The translations under genes were made by a program, and so were the position numbers. A DNA stretch of 64,000 bases. Source: Girardinichthys multiradiatus. Lineage: Eukaryota > Chordata > Actinopteri > Cyprinodontiformes > Goodeidae. The notes under the pieces are model-generated. The model did not search any database. It saw nothing but the letters and a program-made list of their open reading frames with translations, and had not been told where the DNA came from. Shown piece by piece: positions 45,481 to 56,567 of the stretch (position 1 is the first letter of the stretch; each line of letters begins with the position of its first letter). Location: the NCBI RefSeq assembly GCF_021462225.1, contig NC_061811.1:23559163-23623162 (forward strand), written 5' to 3'.

Positions 45481-47482
45481 GTACTTAAAGGTCATATACC
45501 TAAACCTATCCTTATGTCAGTGAGAATGGGCAGCAAGGCAGCATGTGCTGTATTTTTCATTGTTTGAAACTAACTTGATTTAGAAGACAAATAAATCAAA
45601 TTAAATGACAGTGACAGTAACGGCATTCAGAGAATACATAGCCAATTAAACCAAAATGTTGCAGTATAATTAACAGCTGGTTCTGATTCTGCATCTGCAC
45701 TTTCTCAGATGGGCAACAGGGCTCCATCTTCAAATTATATTTGGTATGTATCTCCCATGAGAATTTTGACAGTATGACATTGTTGTTATGGTTTTGTTTG
45801 ATTGGCATTTTTTTGGTACTTATTTATATTTAGGGTCAGGGATGACATGAAAATTTATTTTTAATAAAAGCCATACGACTCCCCATTCCGGGCACCATTG
45901 CATTCGGTAGCAGCATTGCATTCAGACACACAAAAAAGTCATCTGACAGCATGCCCACATCGAGTTTAACATTTTTACATTTTCACAGATTATTGTCATG
46001 TCCACTATATTGTAAACAGACATCCCTTCTCACCCATGGTAAGAACTGCACACGATGAACATCAGCAGACAGTAAGTATGACAACCAGTAGCTTCAATTT
46101 TGTAAATATAACTTAAAGTAACAGGACTGTAGGTGTTTATTTAATGAAGAAAGGATGACAAATAGCATAAAAAATCTAAATGCTTCATTATCTTTTTACC
46201 AACTCCTACATGTCTTTGCATGAATCTAAACCTTAACTTATGTTTTAGTGTTACGCAACATGGTAAACAGAGTGTATGTGCCAGCAAACTGCGAGCCCAC
46301 TGCTGGCTAGGATTTTGCATTCATAATAAACATACAAGACAAGACAGTAGATCAAATCAAATCATCCACAGTATCTAGAATACATGCAGAAGACAATGTG
46401 TGTGTCACAAATCCACTGCATGCATGCCACTCAGGGAAATTGTGCCAAGAGTTGTAGTAGTCTCTTGGCTGTGTGTTTTCATCAACTGTTGTCTGTAGCT
46501 AATAGGCCAATGTTGGCAGCAGTTACTCACTTATGTGTTACTTCTGCAGCAATAGATTAGCAGGGTACTTTTTGACCGTGGCTGTCACTGGGGATAAGAT
46601 AGACTGGGTAATTAGTGCTTAGTGCCTGGATTCACTGGTAGGAACCCAGTGGGAGCGAGAAGGATGCTTGCTTTCTAAAGGGCCAGAGGCTGACAGACAA
46701 AGCAAAGAATTGGAAAGGAAGTGAAAGAAAAGATGGGAACAATAAGTAGCAGCCACAATGGCTCTGTGCCACTGAGTTTTGTTTTTGTTTTTCTCTTTCT
46801 AGCCTCCTTCCTTAGGCCTCCAGTGTAGTGGTGTCACCTTTAGAATTGGTAAGTGTCCATTTTGACTGAATGGTGAGGCAAAAGGAACTGTCATACAGAA
46901 CGGCGCTTTGCAATAGCCCCCTGTTTCTCATTCATTATGCATGTCCTGTCAGCATATTTACTCCTGATAATGGGAATGCAGCAAAAGCCTGCTCTGACCA
47001 AAGCCCATGTGCAGTCAAGGCAGCTTAAGAGAGTCTGATCAGAATGCAGAGAGACTATGTACATTCTAATTCAACCCACAGAAACCTTTAAAACACTTTT
47101 TGATGGTAATATAGTATGTCAGAGTGCAATTATTCTCATGAACTATGCATAAATAGCAGTATGTATTTTAAAGATTTTAAATGGCAAAAAACCAAAAGAT
47201 AGGTTTCACTTGTTTAACTTTATTTGATGCTACTAAAATGCGTAAACAATTTTCTATCATGGTGTAGCTTTGTTTGGTGACATCTTTGAGTACATTTTTA
47301 TCATAGTCTGACAAACCTACTTGAGGACTTTTAGATCTAGCTGACCTATTATATGTTTGTTAAAGATTGTATAGGCTATATTGATAAAATTGTCACTTAT
47401 TCTATTCATGTGTCGTTTTGTCCTCCTGCTGCTTGGATATCGAGAGATGCAATAGGGGGTGCTCCCCTTCCAAGTCCCTTTT

Positions 47483-47775
47483 TGTTAGGTATTATTTAGT
47501 CAACTCAGAGGTAAGAACGATACAGTCAGAGTTACTTGTGACAAGGGTAGCCCACTTTGCAGTGAAACTACAAAGTTTTGACACCCTATCTCTTTATTTA
47601 TATACACAATTCAACAGACAGTTCAGACAGGGTGTATGTGTGTGAGACGGAAAGGAGGCTGGTTCACACAGAGATAACAATGATCTCACACACACAGGGA
47701 GGAAGGCATAGTGCAGGTGCCTTGCAACCCAAGGTTTTTACATGAGTGATAACAAGTTTTTGCACCCATCCAACA
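47483..47775 (-). repeat. 3' LTR of the provirus
   Basis: 293 bp. On the minus strand it holds TATATAAATAAAG (47591-47603), which could serve as TATA box and overlaps an AATAAA signal. Confidence 0.95.
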
Positions 47776-47787
47776 GTCCCTCCTTTT
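47776..47787 (-). other. Polypurine tract
   Basis: AAAAGGAGGGAC on the minus strand, directly abutting the 3' LTR; the standard plus-strand priming site of retroviruses. Confidence 0.8.
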
Positions 47788-47938
47788 ATCACAAGTAAAA
47801 ACATTTAATATAAAAACGAGTAAGAAAAATACTTTGTATGAGCGAAAACCCACGGACGGTAAACAGATTATATTTTGTGGGAAATACTCATACGGCCCCG
47901 CCGCCCTCGGCGACCATTAAAAGTTAAATGTTGATTAA

Positions 47939-48112
47939 TACTTGAAATCATAAAAATAAAATAATGATACTTGAAATCATAAAAATAAAATAATGATACT
48001 TGAAATCATAAAAATAAAAGAATGATACTTGAAATCATAAAAATAAAAGAATAATACTTGAAATCATAAAAATAAAAGAATAATACTTGAAATCATAAAA
48101 ATAAAAGAATTA
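47939..48112. repeat. Minisatellite, 6 x 29 bp, inside the provirus
   Basis: Units containing 'acttgaaatcataaaaataa' start at a constant 29-bp step (CTTG at 47941, 47970, 47999, 48028, 48057, 48086), with few differences among them. It occupies the place where env would end. Confidence 0.95.
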
Positions 48113-48301
48113 AAAAATCTGCCCTGTTTATGTCATCATTGTACTTTTTCTCATTTCACTTAAGCAACAACTTCTTCCGATTTTCTGCTGTAAGGTTATT
48201 TTATGAAATACAATGTATGAGTACACTCAGGCTTTTGATGTGATTTATTTACAACATGTCATCATAATCGTCCCCTTCATTTTCGTGCATTTCTACCTGG
48301 T

Positions 48302-48520
48302 TCAGTGTTGCATATGCCACCATGAACAATACCAGAAATTCTGTAGGAATGGATGTGCGTCATGTTCTTCCGTCAGTGTTCTGAGATGGGTCCCGTCTGA
48401 TGTCCATCTCTTCTGGTTCGGTATCACCTCCTGTGGATCCTGCTTTAGATAGAGAAAGAGTCCTGCTACCAGAATTAAGCTCAGGCTTATCAGTCCTGTC
48501 CACATGTTACAGAGAGCCAT
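48302..48520 (-). pseudogene. Possible env N-terminal remnant
   Basis: A 72-codon frame opens with Met and a hydrophobic stretch (LISLSLILVAGLFLYL) typical of a signal peptide, about 30 bases after the integrase frame ends, where an env gene would begin. The rest shows no envelope domain and the frame ends early. The surface and transmembrane parts are absent. Could also be chance. Confidence 0.4.
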
Positions 48521-48551
48521 TTTATAATTGGGCGCAGATCAGCTGTTTTCT

Positions 48552-49617
48552 TCACCGGTTTGAGACGCTGGGCCATCTTTGAACCCGGACTTCCTCTGCT
48601 ACCCCCGTCGGTTGATCTGGCTCCTGTAATGGCAAAACTGGCTTACAGTGGCTTTTATGGATCCAGGAAGGCCTCTCTGCTATTTTCAGAGCTGTGGGCG
48701 TTGTCAGGAGTATTTGAAACGGCCCTTTCCACCAAGGAGTGCTCCAATCCTTCCGGTGGAGTGTCTTAATCAGGACCAGGTCTCCAGGCCTCATTCTGTG
48801 GGATAGGAGCAGAGATTATCGGCAGACCACTGGACATTTGTTCTTCTTTTGTCTGCAACATTTTATTCATCCACTCAGCTAATGAAGGTTCCTGTTGTGC
48901 TTTCTCTATTTCATTCATGTCAGAGGGCAGAGAAAACGGTCTGCCATGTACTATTTCTTTGAGAATACAAATTCACATCAGCAACTTGGTGTCATGTGAT
49001 CTCAGGCTCAGAACACAGTGGGTGGAGTTATACAATGATGTACAGTAGGTGGCAAATGGAGTAAGACCAGTTTGATTTGGAGTTATTCTCATCCATAATT
49101 TAACCAGGGATAGGCATCCGGGCCATGGCCTCCCTGTTTCTTCCATTGTTTTCCTTAATCTTTAACTGAAACCCTAATGCATTAGAACTTAGTTCTATTA
49201 ATTTATTTACAAAATGAGTTCCATTATCTGACCTTATAATCTGTGGGATACCATATGTGGGGAAGAAATGTGTCACTAGGTTCATCTATTACAACTAGGC
49301 AATATTTCTTCCCCCGTGTTTGCAACAAATTATGCATGATCTGCAAAAATGATTTGCATAGTCAGAAATATTTATAGTGTAGCATTAATGCTTTACCAGA
49401 TGTGACATATTCCCCCCTTGACACGTGGGTCTTCCCAATGTGTCACTGTAGCCGCTGTGTTGTATAACTTTTTTGGGAGGATTGGTTTATCTTCTATCTG
49501 ATAGATGTCATCTTTTTTCTGTGCTCCTCTCTTTAGCCAAGCCTTTATTTCTGTCTTGGGTGCTGACTGTTGGGCGTCTTTCAGCACGTCTGTGTCTATA
49601 AATAGCAGATCTGACAT
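48552..49617 (-). pseudogene. Retroviral integrase remnant, frameshifted
   Basis: Three frames in different phases. 49393-49617 is the linker between RNase H and integrase. 49100-49285 is the catalytic core with the RSDNGTHF motif holding the second catalytic Asp. 48552-48794 is the C-terminal module ([36 protein letters not shown]), close to the gammaretroviral type. The first catalytic Asp region and the Glu region are missing or unreadable. Between 48795 and 49100 family-like sequence continues in broken frames. It would join viral DNA to host DNA, but this copy is dead. Confidence 0.85.
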
Positions 49618-50462
49618 TTTCTCTTTAATAGGTTGAAATGAGTTAGTTCTGTCCCTGATGATGTTTTAAAACCTCTATTTTGCCAAATCTTAGCATGGTG
49701 ATGTACTGATCCGAAAACGTATTGGCTGTCTGTGTATATAGTAAGTATTTGTCCCTCATGTAATTCACATGCTCTTACTACAGCATATAATTCTGCTGTT
49801 TGGGCTGAGCATGTATTGGGTAGAGATTTAGCTTCTATTATCCTATCAATGGTTGTTATTGCATAACCAACTCTATTCTTTCCATATTCATCTTTAGATG
49901 CTGAGCCATCTACAAACACAACACATGAATCTGGTATAAGGGTTTGAGAAATGTCTTGTCTGGGTTTGGTGTCTTCTTCAACTTTTGCTTTATAAGAATG
50001 TGGTTTTCCATCTTCTGCAGTAGGTATTAGAGTACTTGGATTTAAAGGGCACATCTTTTTAGAGTTATGTTTGGCTGTGATAATAATAGCGATGTCAGTG
50101 TGATATGCCTTGCATGTAGCGTCAGGTGCTTCTCTTAATATTCCTGACTTCAACATATCTTGTATTACTGGCTTAGTACCTTCTTCAGCTTCTGGCTTTA
50201 AGGGGTATTGGCGGACTAATGGCCTTTTTTCAGATATTAGTTTAACCTTGTATGGTGGGAACCCCTTTATAAGCCCTACATCAGTTGATGATTGGGACCA
50301 CAGTTCAGGTGGGACAGCAGCTAGGGCAGGATGCATGTTGCTCTCTTTGCTCTCAGCTAAGCCCTGTATTTGTCCCTCTGCCTCATCTAAATGTATCCTT
50401 GGATGGACTTTGACTGTCCATCCTAGAATGAGCTTCCAGATTCCTGTAACTAGGATCCACTT
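49596..50462 (-). pseudogene. Retroviral RT-RNase H remnant lacking the RT core
   Basis: The long frame (Met at 50336, 246 codons; probably open upstream to about 50462) starts in the protease-RT linker and enters RT (RQYPLKPEAEEGTKPVIQDM at residues 42-61, LKSGILREAPD). It then jumps, with no YxDD polymerase motif, to RNase H: VFVDGSA (D143), QTAELYA (E182), YTDSQYVF (D203), followed by KIWQNRGFKTSSG. An in-frame internal deletion has therefore removed the polymerase catalytic centre. No separate protease was found. Confidence 0.85.
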
Positions 50463-52440
50463 TTGACAGTGTCAGTGCTGTTCCTGCAGAGGTTTAAAGT
50501 CTCTGTTTTTCCAAATTCTTATTATTCTTTTTTATCATATTTTATAAAGTAAGTCCTTATTACATTTAAAAATGAGATCAATATTTTTGGTAGTTGCTAT
50601 TATTATAAATAATGCTTGGTTTAGTTCTTATTAAAAATAAAAAATAAAAACTCACTCACTGATGAACACAAAAAATGAAGGGCATATTATATCTTATAAT
50701 CTTAGTTTATCTTACCCAGTTTTATAGATACAACATACAGTTTCAATCAGCTTTGTATTTAATTCAAGTAACTAAAGTTTGTTTCAATTAACTAAAGTTT
50801 TATCTATTTCAGTCCAATCCAGTAATTCTGTTAAGGTTAATTTCATCTTGTGTTAAGTTCGAGTCTAATTCAATCATTTTGAACCTGACTGGAAAAAGTC
50901 TAAACATCTGTTAAAATCTTTTTGTTTTACCATAGAGAACTGACCTAATATTATTATGGTATGTTGAGGACTCTAATTTTTACATAACATGAAACAGACA
51001 TTTATTTCACAAAAACAGAAAGTCAAACACAGACATTTGGCCACATGAAAGTTTGTACAAGAATTGTGAAAAATTGAAGACAGATCTATGAACTTTCTTA
51101 TGGTTATCAGTATTTTCAATACAGGTAGAACCTTTGCCATCTTTATATGATTTTTCAAAAAAGATTCTGGAAACCTTATTAAGATATAAGTTTGGCAAAG
51201 ATCATCAGAACATCAGACCTTTATTAGCGCTTTTAAGGTCCCTCAAAGATGCATTACAATGAAATCAGTCATTCCCATTCACACACATTCACACACTACT
51301 TACTTATTTTTCTGTCAGAGTAATTTTTATTTGCAAAAATTTGAACATAATTTGACTTCTATTATTCTTAAAATGCACATTGTTTCCTCATAACCCCTTT
51401 TGTTTCCACTAGGTCTGTTTTGAACGCTTCAATTCTTTTTTTTTTTATTCACCAAGAATCAATAAGGTGGTCTTAGTGGGGTCCACCTTAAAGGTGTTGT
51501 CTGTTGGGTGTCATGTTATCATTGTCAGGTCAGTGAGGTTCATAAGTCAGTCAGAACCTTGGTCATTTGTTCTGTGCACATAATGTTTCATAGATCCAGC
51601 CTATGATTAGTCAGCAAAACTTCCACCTATAGGAGAAAAATTGATTGTTAATGAATGAGCTGCATTTCCTAGGAACACTGTCTTCCTCCTGGATGAGCAT
51701 CACCTGTTGAAAAACTTTCATCATTGTTTGTTTCACATATTCAATCAGATCTTTATATTATACCAGTAGGTGAAGTTGTTAGTATCTCATGTAGACTGAC
51801 ATATACTGTTGCATTTGGAGAGGATCTCAGATTAAATAAACTTAGTTAGAGCTTCAATCCAGGTTCATTTTGTGTCTGCAGACTTTAGCCAATTTTTCTT
51901 TTCTTTTTTTTTTTTTATACATAAAGAGCAAGATTCAAAACATTTTCAAAAGGCAGATTGTGGCAGAATGTAGACAAAACTGCTTATTGATTGACAAAAT
52001 AACATTCAAGCACACAATCACCATATTAAAAGGCTCTACTTCTAGAGAATCACTAAACTTCTGGGGTCCGGTTTTGGCCCGCGGACCTTGAGTTTGACAC
52101 ATGCAGAGGTAGAGTTACAATTTTTTTCAGACCTTTCAGCAGAGACAGGCTTCTGCTGTTTGCAGAAGTTTTATCTTTGTTTTCAGGCAGCTGCATCTCT
52201 TTGTCAAGGTTGTTTCACAGAGCTGAAATTTAACTTCTCTCAAAGAGGAAAAATCAAGAATGCAAACAATCTGAGCCAAATATGGAATTATTTCCCTGTA
52301 AAATGAATCTTTTGCATTTTATCATGATATTGTTGGTAGTATAACACCATAGAATGATTTTTAAAGCACCTGTTTCTCACTAATGCTTGCCTACAAAATC
52401 TTTTACTCTCAGATTACTTCTTTAACAACTCTAGTCATTG
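50463..52440. other. Non-coding interior of the provirus with foreign repeat pieces
   Basis: AT-rich and without recognisable gag-pol. 51215-51315 resembles a fish repeat ('tattagcgcttttaaggtcc', 'tcacacacattcacacac'). 52058-52105 resembles a hAT-type transposon end ('tggcccgcggaccttgagtt' then 'tgacacatg'). Confidence 0.45.
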
Positions 52441-53168
52441 TTCACTGGGTTGTCCAGTTGGACAGTTTCCATGTTGTCCACATTGTCACCTCCTCTTTTA
52501 ACTTATTTTACCACGTCCTCTAAAACCATCTCTTAGTCTTTATAATTTGGGGCTACCTTGGTATTCTAAACTGGGATGGGTGGCAGTCCGCCCCCCCCCT
52601 TTATTTGTTTTCAGTTAAGCTGAAAGTTTTTTTTCTGTGCTTTTCTTAAGGCCTCAGTATTATGGCTATGTCAGTTAAAAGCTGCTCTTATTGTTGTTTT
52701 TTTTAATTCATCTTTTTGTTTTAATCTGTTTATCAACTGTGAGCACTCAGGGACTGAAAAGTCCCCTTTGAAATTATAACCTGGCAAGGTTTTTTATTGT
52801 CTCTTGAATCTTTTGAATGCATAATCTCCAGTTTAAGATCCCCGTGTAGTTTTAGGATTTCAGTGATAATTAAGTTACCTGAAAATCCGTATTTTTATGC
52901 CATCGTGCACATATTTCTGTTAAATCAGAGCTTTTTCTCTGTTCTTCCCCCATTGTTCTTTGTTATTTTTCTCTTTTTAGTTTTCATTATTGCTAATTTT
53001 AGATCCCCTTGTAATTTTAAGACATCCTTTGTATCTAATTTGCCCAAAAACCCATGTTTTTTATTTTTTATTCCATCTATGACAGATCATACCTGCTCCT
53101 TTTACATAGTTCTCCATAAACTTTACCTCCCCTTCTAAGTCAATTAGTTTACTTTGTTTCTTCCCCAT
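52440..53168 (-). pseudogene. gag remnant with duplicated 5' end
   Basis: A minus-strand ATG at 53168 begins MGKKQSK, a myristoylation-type start suited to a matrix protein, and stops after about 35 codons. A second, diverged unit starts with ATGGGG-like sequence at 52953 and repeats the same order (a CxRWxK-like block, then a GDL-like block), so the 5' end of gag seems duplicated about 215 bp apart. Near 52456-52482 the frame CGQHGNC resembles a broken zinc knuckle of nucleocapsid. No capsid is readable. Identification rests on position and short motifs. Confidence 0.5.
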
Positions 53169-53515
53169 TATGTTTTATGTTAGTTTAATTATAGTATAAA
53201 TGTCCCAGATAAAAGGTCACTGGCATGAGACTTAAGGAGAGGACATTAACACGCCCTTCTACTGCGACTAATTCGCAGCGGTGGTAATTTTCTGGAATGA
53301 AATCCGACCTGAATCTCCAAAGTCACCAGTACGTAGTTTTAATCTGGGCAAAAGAAAACACAGGACTAGCAGAATCCTGCTATGATTCTATTAAAATGCT
53401 TAGTCCTCCAAACACACACAACACAGTCACACAGTTAGTTTCAGGTACCTTGTAATTTTTCTAAGTTAACTTGGTGTTATTTTATGAGCTCAATTTACTC
53501 CGTTCTTTTTACTTT

Positions 53516-53875
53516 TATAGCGCTTATTCTATTCCCTCGCAGGGGAATAACCCTTAGTCGTTTTATTTGGCCCCCTTCTTGGCGGGGCCCTACCTTAATT
53601 TGTCACTATTCCTTTCACGGTGGAATAAAACCATCCCAATGCAGCGTCCTTACCGGCGACGCACTACCAACGACTTTTAAGTACTTTTCTTCTTTTATTT
53701 ATATAGCGCTTACTCTATTCCCTCACAGGGGAATAATCCTCAGTCGTTTTCTTTAATCCCCTTCACGGCGGGATTGTACCAAATTTGTCACTATTCCTTT
53801 CACGGTGGAATAAAACCATTCGAATGCAGCGTCCTTACCGGCGACGCACTACCAACGACTGTTAAGTACTTTTCC
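53516..53875. repeat. Tandem 186-bp duplication in the provirus leader
   Basis: Two copies (from 53516 and 53702) share 'tatagcgctta', 'tgtcactattcctttcacgg', 'tggaataaaaccat', 'atgcagcgtccttaccggcg' and 'acgcactaccaacgact'. They differ at scattered sites and by a small indel. Confidence 0.9.
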
Positions 53876-53920
53876 TATGAACTGTATTTTAAAACTGTCT
53901 CACCTCGGAGTTGACTTCTT

Positions 53921-53950
53921 GGTGACTCTCTGGACCCTGTGAGAGTCACC
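53921..53950 (-). other. Perfect 10-bp stem-loop in the provirus leader
   Basis: GGTGACTCTC, 10-base loop TGGACCCTGT, then GAGAGTCACC, about 170 bases inside the primer-binding site. Retroviral leaders carry such hairpins for RNA packaging and dimerisation; function here is inference. Confidence 0.6.
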
Positions 53951-54120
53951 CCGCGCCGAGGAAGGCCATAACCCACTGGCCAGGTGTGAATTCACACACA
54001 CCGGGACTTTCAGCCACTCCGGCTAAAGGAGGCTGTGCAGCGGTGCTTCGCTCGACGTCAGGCTTCCCCCACGGATCCCAGAGTCACTGTTAAAGCAAAG
54101 AGAAATAAGGTTATTGAATT

Positions 54121-54140
54121 AATCCGGCTTCGAAGGACCA
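54121..54140 (-). other. Primer-binding site of the provirus
   Basis: Five bases (TTTAT) after the 5' LTR comes TGGTCCTTCGAAGCCGGATT on the minus strand. Its complement resembles the 3' end of vertebrate tRNA-Tyr (acceptor TCGAAGG, then ACCA), with one extra base. Assignment is from memory. Confidence 0.65.
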
Positions 54141-54145
54141 ATAAA

Positions 54146-54438
54146 TGTTAGGTATTATTTAGTCAACTCAGAGGTAAGAACGATACAGTCAGAGTTACTT
54201 GTGACAAGGGTAGCCCACTTTGCAGTGAAACTACAAAGTTTTGACACCCTATCTCTTTATTTATATACACAATTCAACAGACAGTTCAGACAGGGTGTAT
54301 GTGTGTGAGACGGAAAGGAGGCTGGTTCACACAGAGATAACAATGATCTCACACACACAGGGAGGAAGGCATAGTGCAGGTGCCTTGCAACCCAAGGTTT
54401 TTACATGAGTGATAACAAGTTTTTGCACCCATCCAACA
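54146..54438 (-). repeat. 5' LTR of the provirus
   Basis: 293 bp, identical to 47483-47775 in a base-by-base reading; TATA/AATAAA-like box at 54254-54266. Confidence 0.95.
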
Positions 54439-54443
54439 CTTTT

Positions 54444-55799
54444 CATCTCCTTCATTTGAAGATAACATTAATTCATCAAAATCCTCCATGCCAGAGAAAT
54501 CTAGTTTTGTGTCCTTCTTGGTTTTTACTATTTTTTAACTATATAATTTCTTATGTAATTTCTATATAATTTTTTATATAATTTTTCTCTTTTTTCTATA
54601 TATTTCTTGTTGCTGTTTTATTCCAATTATATTTATCTAACTGGCGGCTATTGATACACGTTTTATAATTAATCAGCTAATTTGCAGGATTTTACTTTAA
54701 AATATGATTTAAAATGCTGCTTTTGTCAATAACACTGTAAGAACCTGTGCATTAAGGTAGGATATAAAAGTCATCAACAGTTAATGAGGGCTTTAAAAAT
54801 GTACAAAAGGCCCTGTATTATAAATTTGCAATGTATATACCAGGTTAGATTTGCAGCCACACCACAATAGGATCACTATATATATATTTCCCCTAGGAGA
54901 GTACGCTCTCCCTGACATGCTAATTCAGCATATTGAAAGGTCAGTGTAATAGAGACCTTTTTTTTCTCCAGGGACAATCAAGGCAGGCAATAAGAGTGAA
55001 TGTTGTGTGCTTTTTGTGTTGTGATGTCGGATGCCTGCAAAGGCAATGGAAAGCAGGAAAGTGATATTTTACGTGGACAACTATGTGCATATGATGAGCA
55101 TGCAAAGGGTGTGTGTACCAGAGGTGAATAGATGTTGTAAGGTGAGTTGTTGATGCCAGACAGCGCATTCCGATTAACTTGTAGGTCAGTCTGGTGGTAT
55201 TAAAGCTATCACTTCAGTGTCCACTTATCCATCACAGGCTTGGGATCTGGATTTACAACAGTAGAGCTAGTCTGACACCCGGCCCAGTCTGATTGGACAG
55301 ACCTGAGCTCCTACCGGGACGAGAGCTGTTTGGGACTGTAACTTATAACACGCAGGCTGTTAGGCATAAGAATCATTACCCTCCTCTCAGCAATACTTCA
55401 GTGCACAAGACTGATGAAAATCCGGGGTCGATAAGCAAAGAGAAACTAAAAGAGCAGTCACAATCTTAATTCATTGGACTGGGAGACTTGGACGAGGCAT
55501 GGTATGATAGGACTTTGGTATTCCATCAGTCCTATGGATGTACTGAAGCAGGCCTGTTCCCATTTACTGAAAAGCTGGGTGTGGGCATTAAATCCTAATT
55601 GCTGTTTATCAAATTTCACCAAGAACCTACATGGCTCAGCATAATTAATTGCTAAGCCAAGATGCAATAAAAGCAAAGAAAATATAATGATGATTAGTAA
55701 CTATAACAACAAAATAAACCAAAAATACTGAACCTTCTCAAAATGGGATTTTATCTATCCAAGAACAATTGTAACATCTTAAAAATAAAATCATCAACA
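54444..55799. other. Spacer with a possible conserved element
   Basis: No gene. 55560-55680 is dense in TAAT/ATTA motifs including 'cagcataattaattgctaag', a near-palindrome, within non-repetitive sequence. Confidence 0.4.
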
Positions 55800-56085
55800 A
55801 TGCCAGCCTATACAATCGGCCAATTTATTATGTAGACTTTGTTAGTATTGTGTTGGACCCCCTTTAGCTTTAGCCTCAATTCTCCATGGCAAAGATTCAA
55901 CAAGTTCATTCCTCAGAAACATTGGTCCATATTGACATGATGGCATCACACCTCTGCTGCAGGTATGTCCACTGCACATTCGTGATGTCAATCTACTGTT
56001 CCACCACATTCCAAAGGTGCACTATTGGACTGAGATATATTGACTTTGGAGGCGAAACTCACTGTAATGTTCAAGGAGGCAGCAT
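55800..56085 (-). mobile_element. Tc1-like fossil, C-terminal part (fourth family)
   Basis: The minus strand ends with a C-terminal-like RIEAKAKGGPTQY followed by TAA. The plus strand shows 'ttggaccccctttagcttta', 'acattggtccatattgacat' and 'ttccaaaggtgcactattgg', the order of a well-known fish DNA-transposon end. The rest of the element is missing. Confidence 0.6.
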
Positions 56086-56567
56086 TAGATAATTTCAGCA
56101 TTGTGAAATAGTTCTTAGTGGAATTAAAGTCATTTTTTACATCTAAATCTGCCAGGGTTATGAATAATGTTTGACTTAACTATACATATGAACAAGTAAA
56201 GCACCAGAACTTTAATACTACAGAAAGTGAAGAATAAAACATTATTACCAATACTGTTTTTGCAATTCACCAAAAATGATAATATTCTCATATTTGAAAA
56301 GTGAAACACTCTGAGAAGGGACTGAGACTGTATAAAGATTCTGAATATGAATCAGTTCAAAAGGTGCCTATTTGTCTCCAAACAAGATTGATTAAATCAA
56401 CAAATCACTGTTCTCAGAGCACTGCAGGAGTCACAGGTACTAAGTTTTAATCTCTTACACTGAAGATCACACTGCACTGCAATAAGGTAACTGTGTCAGA
56501 GGTCATGAAGAAAATCAAAGAGATCATGGCTTTGATGCAAAAATAAATATGCTTTGAATTAGATAAG
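56086..56567. other. Spacer, no gene seen
   Basis: AT-rich, no supportable feature. Confidence 0.45.

Larger units (their letters stand above)
44346..47482. other. Spacer with microsatellite and possible SINE
   Basis: No gene. Includes the TA/TG microsatellite at 45045-45105 and a possible SINE at 45358-45480. The 46480-47060 part is of mixed composition and could hold conserved non-coding sequence. Confidence 0.4.
47483..54438 (-). mobile_element. Class-I endogenous-retrovirus-like provirus, defective, identical LTRs
   Basis: 6956 bp between CTTTT duplications (47478-47482; 54439-54443). Two 293-bp LTRs are identical by eye and run TGTTGG...CTAACA on the coding (minus) strand. Primer-binding site, gag-like start, RT/RNase H, integrase, a signal-peptide-like env start and a polypurine tract follow in proviral order, but every coding region is broken or truncated. 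The gammaretrovirus-like layout (RNase H and integrase C-terminal module type) supports class I, gamma/epsilon-like. The large non-coding stretch 50463-52440 replaces most of gag-pol. Confidence 0.9.

Noticed and set aside
47939..48112. CRISPR-like array of regular 29-bp repeats
   Set aside because: Units are directly abutting with no unique spacers, and the sequence is AT-rich within a provirus; it is a minisatellite.
50110..50466. 118-codon plus-strand frame
   Set aside because: Antisense of the retroviral RT-RNase H remnant.
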